DNA from: CAYZQE01 sp964480635
GTDB lineage: Bacteria > Pseudomonadota > Gammaproteobacteria > GCA-001735895
Direction of reading: 5' to 3'
Length of the DNA stretch: 53,995 nucleotides
NCBI GenBank assembly: GCA_964480635.1
Contig: CAYZQE010000005.1
Coordinates: 1-53,995 of the forward strand
Part shown: one piece after another, positions 8,906 through 16,735 of the stretch
Position numbering within the stretch: the stretch's first letter is position 1
Layout: each line of letters opens with the position of its first letter
Position numbers and translations under genes: made by a program
Notes under the pieces: model-generated
The model's database searches: none
Seen by the model: the letters and a program-made list of their open reading frames with translations, nothing else
Told to the model about the DNA's origin: nothing

Positions 8906-9817
8906 ATGAAAAAAGTACTGGTTCTTTATTATTCTCAAATAGGTCAATTAAAAAGTGTTGTTGACCATTTTATATCAAAATTACCCGATGACGAAATTCA
9001 AGTAGATGTCAGGGCTATCGTACCTAAGCGAGCTTACCCATTTCCATGGCCTTTTTATGAGTTTTTTGATGAGTTTCCAGAATCTGTATTAATGAATGGT
9101 TGTGATATTTATGACGTTGATAATGTAGACGATGATTATGATTTAATAATAATGGGCTATACTGTTTGGTACATGGCCCCTTCAATTCCAGTCACCGCTT
9201 TTATGCAAAGCGAGCAAGCAAAAAAAATTTTTAAAGGAAAGCCAGTTATCACATTAATAGCTTGTCGTGATATGTGGGTATTAGCCCAAGAAAAAATGAA
9301 AGTAATGTTAGATAATGTGGGCGCTCGTTTGATCGACAATGTCGCATTAACAGACCAAGGAAAAGGTGCCTATTCTTTGGTAACCTTACCTCGCTATCTA
9401 CTGACAGGACGTAAAAACCCATTTTGGTTTTTTCCGCCAGCAGGTATTCTAGAGTCAGATATAGAGCAGGCATCAAGGTTTGGTGAACGATTGAATACAG
9501 CCTTAAAACAAGATATGGAGAAGAAAGATGCCCCCATGTTAAGTGGTTTGAGGGCAGTCAATATTGATGGAAAGTTGATTGCGACAGAGAAAATAGCGCA
9601 TAGAAGTTTTCAGTTTTGGACAAGACTAATAAAATGGTCAGGAAAAAAATATTCCTTTGGCCGAAAAGTCAGTATTTCAATTTATGCTGTATTTTTAGTT
9701 TTACTGATTTTAACAGTCGTACCTGTTAATGTGATATTGAGTAAATTAATTAACACATTAAGAAAAAATAAACTGAGCGCCCTAGAAAAATATTATGAAC
9801 AGCCAAGTGGTCGATAG
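8906..9817 (+). CDS. darA: DarA-like flavodoxin-fold dialkylresorcinol enzyme
   Basis: This 303-residue protein starts with a flavodoxin-type motif, VLVLYYSQIGQL, which fits the FMN phosphate loop, followed by conserved PFPWPFYEFFDEFPESV and a YTVWYMAPSIP flavin-contact region. Residues about 250-280 form a hydrophobic helix near the C terminus, so the enzyme is probably membrane-tethered. It resembles proteins annotated as DarA that sit beside DarB ketosynthases. DarA is described as converting the cyclohexanedione made by DarB into the aromatic resorcinol, an oxidation that a flavin enzyme could carry out. The DarB-like gene starts 11 bases downstream. The call rests on recall of the family and on the neighbour. 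Confidence 0.72.
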   Translation: MKKVLVLYYSQIGQLKSVVDHFISKLPDDEIQVDVRAIVPKRAYPFPWPFYEFFDEFPESVLMNGCDIYDVDNVDDDYDLIIMGYTVWYMAPSIPVTAFMQSEQAKKIFKGKPVITLIACRDMWVLAQEKMKVMLDNVGARLIDNVALTDQGKGAYSLVTLPRYLLTGRKNPFWFFPPAGILESDIEQASRFGERLNTALKQDMEKKDAPMLSGLRAVNIDGKLIATEKIAHRSFQFWTRLIKWSGKKYSFGRKVSISIYAVFLVLLILTVVPVNVILSKLINTLRKNKLSALEKYYEQPSGR

Positions 9818-9828
9818 GAGTTAGCAAG

Positions 9829-10974
9829 TTGAGGGATGTATACATAAATAAAATAGCTGTCTTTTTACCGAATAAAGCAGTTGATAACGACAATATGGAA
9901 AAGGTATTGGGGCAAGTTGGGTCGCGCCCTTCACGCGCTAAAAGGCTTATTTTACGCTCCAATAAAATAAAAATACGTTATTATGCAATTGATCCGGACA
10001 GCAGAAAAGCCACTCACACTAATGCACAATTAACCGCCGCAGCGATTAAGGGGCTAGAAGCAGATGACTTTAGCTTAGATGATGTTGATGTCTTAGCATG
10101 TGGCACGACTACACCCGATCAGGTCATGCCAAATCATGCCGTGATGGTGCATGGTGAAATGGGCGCAAAACCGCTTGAAGTCGTCTCATTAGCGGGTATC
10201 TGTGTCAGTGGTATGGCTGCTTTAAAGTATGCTTATACATCCATTAAATCAGGTGAATCTGATTTGGCAGTCGCAACGGGCTCAGAAAATGTGTCTACGA
10301 TTATGCGCAGTGAGAATTTTGAGCAAGAGATAGAAAGCCAAGTTGATATGCTTGAGAAAAATCCAGAAATTGCTTTTGAAAAAGACTTTTTACGCTGGAT
10401 GTTGAGTGATGGTGCAGGTGCTATGTCACTAAGCTCTAAACCTAATATAGCAGGGTTATCAATCAAGATTAACCACATTTTTATGCGCTCTTACGCAGGT
10501 ACGATGGAAACCTGTATGTATTCTGGTTGTGAAAAACGAGATGATGGTTCGATAAAAGGTTGGAATGACTTTAAGCAAGAAGAGCTTTTAACGCGATCTG
10601 TTTTTTCAATTAAGCAAGATGTGAAGCTACTGAATGAAAATGTGACAGAATATACGGTGTTTATTGCATTAAAAGAAATGATAGATAAAGGATTGTTTAA
10701 ACCAGAAGATATAGACTGGGTTTTACCTCATTACTCCTCTGATTTTTTTAAAAATGAAGTGTATGAAAAAATGTGTAAAGCCGGATGTGATATCCCTCAA
10801 GAAAAATGGTTTACCAACTTATCAACTAAAGGGAATACTGGCAGCGCCTCAATGTATATTATGCTTGAAGAGTATTTTAATGGTGGCACGGCTAAAAAAG
10901 GCGATAAGTTACTCTGTTATATCCCAGAGAGCGGGCGGTTTTCAACGGCATTTTTATTGCTAGAAGTTGCATAA
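9829..10974 (+). CDS. darB: DarB-like beta-ketoacyl-ACP synthase III
   Basis: This 381-residue thiolase-fold enzyme has a KAS III-type Cys-His-Asn triad: Cys125 in GICVSGMAALKYA, His301 in VLPHYSSDFF and Asn336 in STKGNTGSAS. Its length and its pairing with a DarA-like gene fit DarB, which joins two beta-ketoacyl (or beta-ketoacyl and enoyl) chains head to head into a 1,3-cyclohexanedione, the precursor of dialkylresorcinols. A normal FabH is shorter (about 320 residues) and uses acetyl-CoA. The start is TTG, with GGAG upstream in the intergenic sequence. The gene marks the locus as a resorcinol/aryl-polyene hybrid. The exact acyl substrates are not visible. Confidence 0.82.
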   Translation: MRDVYINKIAVFLPNKAVDNDNMEKVLGQVGSRPSRAKRLILRSNKIKIRYYAIDPDSRKATHTNAQLTAAAIKGLEADDFSLDDVDVLACGTTTPDQVMPNHAVMVHGEMGAKPLEVVSLAGICVSGMAALKYAYTSIKSGESDLAVATGSENVSTIMRSENFEQEIESQVDMLEKNPEIAFEKDFLRWMLSDGAGAMSLSSKPNIAGLSIKINHIFMRSYAGTMETCMYSGCEKRDDGSIKGWNDFKQEELLTRSVFSIKQDVKLLNENVTEYTVFIALKEMIDKGLFKPEDIDWVLPHYSSDFFKNEVYEKMCKAGCDIPQEKWFTNLSTKGNTGSASMYIMLEEYFNGGTAKKGDKLLCYIPESGRFSTAFLLLEVA

Positions 10975-10996
10975 AGAATAAGCGATCAAGTATAAT
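10967..10996 (+). promoter_or_regulatory. Candidate sigma-70 promoter after darB
   Basis: A TTGCAT -35-like box (10967-10972) and a perfect TATAAT -10 box (10991-10996) are separated by 18 bases. The -35 box overlaps the stop codon of the DarB-like gene. Transcription from here would give a leader of roughly 55 bases before the gene at 11057. It would let the HTH-like/BtrH/ABC-transporter block be expressed apart from the upstream polyene genes. This is seen by eye only. Confidence 0.5.
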
Positions 10997-11056
10997 GAGT
11001 TTAAAGGTTTAATAGCCTATAGAGATAAACTTGTAACTTACTTAGAGAGCCTTTTA

Positions 11057-11473
11057 ATGGATAAAAATAGTGTTCCTCAGGACAATAGTTCGACCTATGC
11101 TAACCATAAAAAAGCAATTTATGCTCAGGATGATGATGGTAAAATAAAGAGGGTTGAATCATCTGGCTGGGCGGTCGAAGAAATGGTGACAAAACAAGCA
11201 CTGCAAGACTTAGACGATTTATCTCAAGAGGCTTATTGTGCCGTTAAAAAGGGAAAAAAATCACCCCTGTTTTATTATATGTACGCTTTACGCATGGACT
11301 TACAGTTATTGGCTGAATCAACAGGCTTTTTTAAATGGACAGTAAAAAAAGACTTTAACCCCCTTCATTTTTCCAAAATCAAACCAAAGCGTTTACAAAT
11401 TTATGCGGATGCTTTAGGCAAGTCCCCTGACATGTTAAAAACGATTGAAGAGAAAAATTATGACTGCAAATAG
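11057..11473 (+). CDS. Small HTH-like protein of unknown function
   Basis: This 138-residue charged protein is not a family I can name. Its C-terminal half (about residues 75-125, from ALRMDLQLLAESTG to the ADALGKSPDML segment) reads like a compact four-helix lambda-repressor type helix-turn-helix, with a turn around STGFFKWTV. The N-terminal part is polar and contains no signal peptide or membrane helix. It directly follows the candidate promoter at 10967 and overlaps the region just before the BtrH-type gene. A regulator or a small partner protein of the acyltransferase or exporter are both possible. The DNA-binding idea is inference only. Confidence 0.6.
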   Translation: MDKNSVPQDNSSTYANHKKAIYAQDDDGKIKRVESSGWAVEEMVTKQALQDLDDLSQEAYCAVKKGKKSPLFYYMYALRMDLQLLAESTGFFKWTVKKDFNPLHFSKIKPKRLQIYADALGKSPDMLKTIEEKNYDCK

Positions 11474-12458
11474 TTATAAACACACCCATTCTGCACATTG
11501 TGAAAGTGGTGTCATGTCATCATTGTTAAATCATCATGGTGTGCATTTAAGTGAGGCAATGGTGTTTGGCGTATCATCGGCTTTAAGCTTTGCTTATCTT
11601 CCTTTTGTGAAATTGGGTGGAATGCCTTTAATTGCTTATCGCAGCTTACCTAAATCAATTATTAAAAATATACGCAAAAATTTAGGCGTTGAAATGAAGC
11701 TAGAAACTTTTTCTAATAAAGAAAAAGGCGAAGCTAGATTGGATGAAATGCTAGCACAAGGGCAAATTGTTGGCGCACAAACATCGGTGTTTTGGCTGCC
11801 TTATTTTCCAGAAGAAATGCGCTTTCATTTTAATGCACATAACTTGATTGTATTTGGTAAAGAAGGCGATAACTATAAAATTAGCGATCCCGTTTTTGAA
11901 ACTGAAACATTATGTGATACAGCATCATTAACGAAATCACGTTTTACTAAAGGCGTTATGGCGCCTAAAGGTTTGCTTTATTCCATTACAAAAATCCCAG
12001 ATTCCATCAATTTAAAAACTGTTCTACCTAAAAGCATTAAGAAAACAGCGAAATCAATGCTTAAAACACCCGTTCCAATTGCAGGTTTAAAAGGGATTAA
12101 ATTCTTAGCGAAATCTATTGTTAAGTTACAAAAAAAAGACGTTCGATACGCGCGCCTTTATTTGGGGCATATTGTTCGAATGCAAGAAGAAATAGGAACG
12201 GGCGGTGCAGGGTTTCGTTATTTGTATGCCGCATTTTTGCAAGAGGCAAGTGACGCTTTAGATAAAAATGCCGCTTTACTAGAAGCATCAGAAATGATGC
12301 TTCTAGTGGGTGATAAATGGCGTGAATTTGCATTACTAATTGTAAAATCAATTAAATCTAAGGAGGCAATTGATTTTCAGGCATTATCAAATGCTTTACT
12401 GGCAATTGCTGAGGATGAAGCGCTGGTGTATCAAAAGATGTTAACGTTTGATCAATGA
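11460..12458 (+). CDS. BtrH-type cysteine acyltransferase family protein
   Basis: This protein of about 332 residues has the N-terminal BtrH domain pattern: HCESG near residue 14 with the candidate nucleophilic cysteine, and FHFNAHNLIVFGKEGDNYKISDP near residue 125, supplying a candidate histidine and aspartate. BtrH in butirosin synthesis moves an acyl group from an ACP to an acceptor. Here the acceptor could be the resorcinol, giving a flexirubin-like ester. I chose the ATG at 11460, which has AAGAG seven bases upstream; a TTG at 11445 would add five residues. The gene overlaps the stop of the small gene before it and the start of the ATPase gene after it. Function is inferred from domain and context. 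Confidence 0.75.
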   Translation: MTANSYKHTHSAHCESGVMSSLLNHHGVHLSEAMVFGVSSALSFAYLPFVKLGGMPLIAYRSLPKSIIKNIRKNLGVEMKLETFSNKEKGEARLDEMLAQGQIVGAQTSVFWLPYFPEEMRFHFNAHNLIVFGKEGDNYKISDPVFETETLCDTASLTKSRFTKGVMAPKGLLYSITKIPDSINLKTVLPKSIKKTAKSMLKTPVPIAGLKGIKFLAKSIVKLQKKDVRYARLYLGHIVRMQEEIGTGGAGFRYLYAAFLQEASDALDKNAALLEASEMMLLVGDKWREFALLIVKSIKSKEAIDFQALSNALLAIAEDEALVYQKMLTFDQ

Positions 12459-13330
12459 TTCAAATCACCAACCTAGTTAAACAATATGGAGATATTACAG
12501 CCTTAGATTCATTGTCATTGAACATAAAAGAAAAGCAAATATTTGGTTTGTTAGGCGTTAATGGTGCAGGTAAAACAACTTTGCTTTCAGCACTTAATGG
12601 ATTGCTGAATGTTGATTCTGGAAGTATTGAAATCTTTGGTTTAGATATCAATAAAGATAAAAAAGAAATAAAAGCTATTAGCTCTATTATTCCGCAGCAT
12701 TTAGCTTTTTATGATGATTTGACAGTCAAAGAAAATTTAGATTTTTTTGCTAAAGTGCAAAAAGCCAAGCCAGGCGCACTTGATCAATCAATAGAAGTGA
12801 ACTCCCTTAACCCGTTATTAAGTCAAATGACGAGAACCTTATCAGGGGGGCAAAAAAGAAGGCTAAATATAGCAATAGGTTTGTTAAATTCACCCACCAT
12901 TATTTATTTTGACGAACCGACAGTTGGCGTTGATGCTATGAGTAGAAATGATATTTTAGACTCTATAAAAGGCTATAAAGAGCTTGGCATTACAGTGGTT
13001 TATACCAGTCATTACATGCTTGAAATTGAAAGAATTTGTGATGAGGTGGCAATCCTTGCCCAAGGTAAATTGGTTGAGCAAAATTCTCTAGAAAATATGC
13101 TGTCTAACCGTGTTTCAGATAAAGTGACTATTGAAATAATGTTTCAAAAAGGCATTATTTTGAATAATGCGGTCATCAAAAATAATACGTTAATCGAAAC
13201 AAAGGAGGAGCATCTTCCTAAAATTTTACATGAGTTAGCTCTGCAAAAAGTAGCCATTAAACAGGTACGATATGGCTCGACGAATTTAGAACAACATTTT
13301 TTAGATATATCAGAGTCGCACCATGTTTAG
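12455..13330 (+). CDS. ABC transporter ATP-binding protein
   Basis: This 291-residue ATPase has Walker A GVNGAGKTTLL near residue 34, the signature LSGGQKRRL near residue 129, Walker B IIYFDEPT near residue 149 and a switch histidine in TSHYMLEIE. It is of the drug/lipid exporter type that pairs with an ABC-2 permease. The start overlaps the BtrH gene by four bases and the end overlaps the permease gene by eight, so the three proteins should be made together. It would energise export of the finished pigment or a precursor. Confidence 0.93.
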   Translation: MIQITNLVKQYGDITALDSLSLNIKEKQIFGLLGVNGAGKTTLLSALNGLLNVDSGSIEIFGLDINKDKKEIKAISSIIPQHLAFYDDLTVKENLDFFAKVQKAKPGALDQSIEVNSLNPLLSQMTRTLSGGQKRRLNIAIGLLNSPTIIYFDEPTVGVDAMSRNDILDSIKGYKELGITVVYTSHYMLEIERICDEVAILAQGKLVEQNSLENMLSNRVSDKVTIEIMFQKGIILNNAVIKNNTLIETKEEHLPKILHELALQKVAIKQVRYGSTNLEQHFLDISESHHV

Positions 13331-14453
13331 TGCCATGATAAAAAAAGAGTTTTTGTTGGTGTTCCGAGATAAACATGCCTTATTAGTCTTGTTTATTATG
13401 CCAGCTATATTTATTTTGATTATGTCAGTTGCTTTACGCGACCAATTTGCTATTGATAAGATAAATTTTGATGTTTATATCAACGATTTAGATAAAACAT
13501 TAGTCAGTGAAAATTTGCTTAAATCATTAAGTGATGATGATAGCTTTAATGTAAAAAGCACGAAAGAAAGCGTTGAGTTTATTGTTACAATCCCTAGAAA
13601 CTTTGGCGATAATAAAAAACTTGGCATTATGGTTTTGGGCAGTATTAAAAGTGATTTACTAGAAATATTTAAAGCAAAATTACTTAAAAATGTCGTACAA
13701 ATTAAGCTGAATACGTTGGCTGATAAACTCGAAACATTATCAGCAGAGTCGTCGTCGGCGCTAAAAAACCTAAGCATGTCAGATGAAGATGCATTGACTG
13801 TGGTATATGAAAAAAACCAAAAAATACCTAACTCGACACAACAAATCGTTCCAACTTGGATTGTTTTCGGAATGTTTTTTGTCATTATCCCAATGTCGAC
13901 AATTTATATTAATGAACGCAAACAAAATACATTACTACGCTTAACCAGCATGAACATTTCTGTTTTTGCGATGACATTATCAAAAACCGTTCCTTACCTT
14001 GTTATTAACCATATTCAAGTATGGATTATGTTGGCGGTTGGAATGTATTTAGTACCCTTTCTCGATACGCCAGCACTGGAAATTAATGGCAGTATATTGG
14101 CATTGTTAGTCATATCTTTAACATTGAGCTTTGCGGCTATCGGCCTATCGACATTGATTGCCGTTAGTGCAAAATCTAGCGAGCAAGCAACTACCATTGG
14201 TGGCGTACTGAATATACTATTAGGCGCTATTGGCGGGGTGATGGTGCCTAAATTTATCATGCCAGAGTCAATGCAGCGGGTTGCCGAACTCTCACCAATG
14301 TCTTGGGGTTTAGATGGGTTTTTAGAGATTTTTTTGCAAAGTGCTTCGGTCAGTGGTGTGCTGGATGAATCATTAAAGCTATTTTTGTTTGGGGCCACTT
14401 GCATAACGCTGGCTATTTTTATTTTAAAATTTAAAATGAATAAGGGCCTTTAG
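13323..14453 (+). CDS. ABC-2 type transporter permease
   Basis: This 376-residue protein has one N-terminal membrane helix (about residues 18-38), a polar extracytoplasmic domain (about 40-170) and five further helices (about 180-375), the standard ABC-2 exporter topology with a PMSWGLDGFLEIFLQ segment near the end. It partners with the ATPase encoded just upstream. Together with the separate MMPL exporter (3383) it gives the locus two export systems, perhaps one for the polyene and one for the resorcinol or the conjugate. Substrate is inferred. Confidence 0.9.
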   Translation: MFSAMIKKEFLLVFRDKHALLVLFIMPAIFILIMSVALRDQFAIDKINFDVYINDLDKTLVSENLLKSLSDDDSFNVKSTKESVEFIVTIPRNFGDNKKLGIMVLGSIKSDLLEIFKAKLLKNVVQIKLNTLADKLETLSAESSSALKNLSMSDEDALTVVYEKNQKIPNSTQQIVPTWIVFGMFFVIIPMSTIYINERKQNTLLRLTSMNISVFAMTLSKTVPYLVINHIQVWIMLAVGMYLVPFLDTPALEINGSILALLVISLTLSFAAIGLSTLIAVSAKSSEQATTIGGVLNILLGAIGGVMVPKFIMPESMQRVAELSPMSWGLDGFLEIFLQSASVSGVLDESLKLFLFGATCITLAIFILKFKMNKGL

Positions 14454-14522
14454 AAGAAGCCTCAGAACAAATCTAATTATTTCTGCGCTCAAATTTTATT
14501 AACTTAATCAGAGGCTCCTTAA

Positions 14523-14789
14523 GTGGATCTAGAACAATTAAAATACGATCTAAAAACATTGATTATTGATGAATGTGAAAAGGATCATATAAGCCCCGAA
14601 GAGGTTAAGGATAATTTAAAGCTGTTTTCTAAAGAAATTGGTTTAGAGCTTGATTCATTAGATGCCTTACAGATATCAATGGCGCTGCAAAAAAAATATG
14701 GTATTCGATTAGGCGACTCTAAAGAATTTAGAAGGCGAGTAACCAGCATTCAAGAGCTCGCTGAATTTATCGTAACAAACAATGCTTGA
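14523..14789 (+). CDS. Second acyl carrier protein
   Basis: This 88-residue protein is an acyl carrier protein with the attachment serine at Ser45 in LELDSLDALQ. The start is GTG, preceded by an AGAGGCTCC element. It is the same length as the ACP at 166 but clearly diverged in sequence. It overlaps the following ketosynthase gene by eight bases, so it is probably the dedicated carrier of the second ketosynthase pair, which may build the acyl chains used by the DarB-like enzyme. Confidence 0.9.
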   Translation: MDLEQLKYDLKTLIIDECEKDHISPEEVKDNLKLFSKEIGLELDSLDALQISMALQKKYGIRLGDSKEFRRRVTSIQELAEFIVTNNA

Positions 14790-15897
14790 GTTATATCTGT
14801 CTGACTTTGAAGTGTTATCCTCTCAGGGTGATCTTGTCGAGACGGTTAAAGCCATACAGCAGAACAAAATAACGATAGGCACACTGAATATCTGCACCGA
14901 TGTTGAAGATATTAATGTGCCCTATTTTTTATTAGAAAAACCAGTCAAAGAAAATGCAGACGATATTTATCAAGCATTAAAAGCTTTTACGTCTAGCGTT
15001 ATTTTACGTTTAGAAGATAAGTACGGGGCTGATTCATTGTCGACAACGGCATTGATAATAGGGACGACAGTGGGAGACCTCTATGCGGTTTCCTCTGTCG
15101 TAGCCAGCTTGCATTCACCACAAAAACCACCTTTTATTTCAACAAAAACCAGTATAGACAGCTATGCAAAATGTCTAGCCGATGAGTTTGGTTTGTTTGA
15201 TTTGACCTTTACGATTAATACAGCCTGTACTTCATCGGCGAATGCGCTTTTAGAAGGTGCTAATTTAATTCAAGCGGGTATCGTTCAGCAGGTGATTGTT
15301 TTGGGTGTTGAAATACACTCAGCATTAATCAGTAATGGTTTTTCATCAATGGGATTATTAACTGAATCAGTACAGAAGCCTTTTGAAAATGAGCGAGATG
15401 GATTAGTTTTAGGTGAGGGTTTGGCGGCTGTCGTGGTGTCTAAAAAACCGTCAAAACATCAGTTAAGAGGAGGGTATTCAAATTGCCATGCAGCAACTGT
15501 TACCGGTGTGAGTGAATCGGGTGAAGAATATAGTAACGTGATGCAGCGTGCATTAAAAAAATCTGCGGTATCAGAAGATGAATTAACGGCCATAAAAACG
15601 CATGCTACATCGACTCAAGGTAGTGACGAATCAGAAATGAATGCGTTGAAAAGATTAAAAAAACAACCTCATTTATCGGCGTTAAAGCCATATATTGGGC
15701 ATACGATAGGTGCCTGTGGCGTATTAGAATTGGCACTTTTTTTGACGAGTATTGAAGCGGGGTTTATCCCTAAGTTACCTCAGTATAAAGAACATGAAAA
15801 GTGCCATGAAGGTATATTTATGCTCAATTTTTTTGGGTTTGGAGGCAACAATGTGTCCTTAATAGTCAGTAGTAGTCAAAATGAAACTTTATATTAA
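14782..15897 (+). CDS. Second beta-ketoacyl-ACP synthase
   Basis: This 371-residue KAS I/II-type ketosynthase has a complete triad: Cys149 in TACTSSANAL, His near 274 in KTHATSTQG and His near 307 in YIGHTIGACG, and ends in the family-typical FFGFGGNNVSL. It is shorter than the ketosynthase at 5700. It is flanked by its own ACP (overlap of eight bases) and by a cysteine-less ketosynthase-like protein (overlap of 17 bases), so it looks like the active half of a KS/CLF pair. In aryl-polyene systems a second ketosynthase can serve the first condensation; making the resorcinol side chain is the other option. Confidence 0.88.
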   Translation: MLELYLSDFEVLSSQGDLVETVKAIQQNKITIGTLNICTDVEDINVPYFLLEKPVKENADDIYQALKAFTSSVILRLEDKYGADSLSTTALIIGTTVGDLYAVSSVVASLHSPQKPPFISTKTSIDSYAKCLADEFGLFDLTFTINTACTSSANALLEGANLIQAGIVQQVIVLGVEIHSALISNGFSSMGLLTESVQKPFENERDGLVLGEGLAAVVVSKKPSKHQLRGGYSNCHAATVTGVSESGEEYSNVMQRALKKSAVSEDELTAIKTHATSTQGSDESEMNALKRLKKQPHLSALKPYIGHTIGACGVLELALFLTSIEAGFIPKLPQYKEHEKCHEGIFMLNFFGFGGNNVSLIVSSSQNETLY

Positions 15898-16684
15898 TGC
15901 AGTGAGTTCTTATCGTTCTGACCGAGAAGATATTGTCATAAAATCAGAGCTAAAAGAGCGTTATAAATATGATACGAGACGTCAGGATATGTTTATTCAT
16001 TTAGGTTTATTGAGTGCGTTTCGCCTGAAAGAACAATGTGATATAGCACCTGGCGATGAGTTATATCTGACGTCTGGAACAGGCAATATTGATGTCATTG
16101 TGAATGTCTGTGATTATACGATTACTGATGGTAGCCACATTAAACCATTTGATTTTATAAATATGTTGGGTAATACAGCCAGTTATTATATTGCAAAGGC
16201 GCTTGGCGTTAATGGGAAAGCATTGTTTCAAATTAGTGATCAGTTTACCTTTATTAATACGTTGATAATGGCCTATGCATCAATGTTAAATTCAGGTGCT
16301 AATGCAATTGTGGCATGCTGTGATTTAGCAACAAACCCCGAAGAAATTATCAAACGGTTATTGGGTGTTGATGAATCAGTTAAAGTTGTGAGTGGCAGTA
16401 GTTTTCAGCAGTTGTCCTTAAAAAGTGATCGAGCAATTGCTGTATTAGAGTTTGATGTTAAGACCTATACGCTAAATGAAGTGACACGTCTTATTAAGAA
16501 AGCAAAGTGCGACGTGTTAGCATCGGTTAAATGTAAGGAGCTTGATGTCAAAAAAACAGAGGTTCATTTTGAAACAATTTCTAGCGCCGTCATAAATGAC
16601 TACATTGAACATAAAAAAAATTTATTTTTTGTGGATTGCTGTGCTGATAAGTATAAAATATTGATACTAAAAATATGTCGATGA
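15881..16684 (+). CDS. Cysteine-less ketosynthase-like chain length factor
   Basis: This 267-residue protein follows the ketosynthase fold in its N-terminal half, but the nucleophile region reads LFQISDQFTF, with no cysteine where KS enzymes have one. The GANAIVACCDLA segment that follows matches the position of the KS motif ending in GGVD. No histidine motif of the decarboxylating site is present. It should therefore be a non-catalytic partner of the ketosynthase it overlaps. It is also more AT-rich and more diverged than the chain length factor at 6899. The chain-length role is inferred. Confidence 0.72.
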   Translation: MKLYINAVSSYRSDREDIVIKSELKERYKYDTRRQDMFIHLGLLSAFRLKEQCDIAPGDELYLTSGTGNIDVIVNVCDYTITDGSHIKPFDFINMLGNTASYYIAKALGVNGKALFQISDQFTFINTLIMAYASMLNSGANAIVACCDLATNPEEIIKRLLGVDESVKVVSGSSFQQLSLKSDRAIAVLEFDVKTYTLNEVTRLIKKAKCDVLASVKCKELDVKKTEVHFETISSAVINDYIEHKKNLFFVDCCADKYKILILKICR

Positions 16685-16735
16685 ATAAATCTAGAGCAGT
16701 TTTCTTTTGTCACATTTCCTAACTTGGATTAAAAC

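Noticed and set aside
13475..13885. Minus-strand open frame of 136 codons inside the ABC permease gene.
   Set aside because: It is antisense to a well-supported gene, is serine/leucine-rich as expected for a shadow, and has no ribosome binding site.
14015..14404. Minus-strand open frame of 129 codons in the permease gene.
   Set aside because: Shadow of the coding strand with no domain or start signal.
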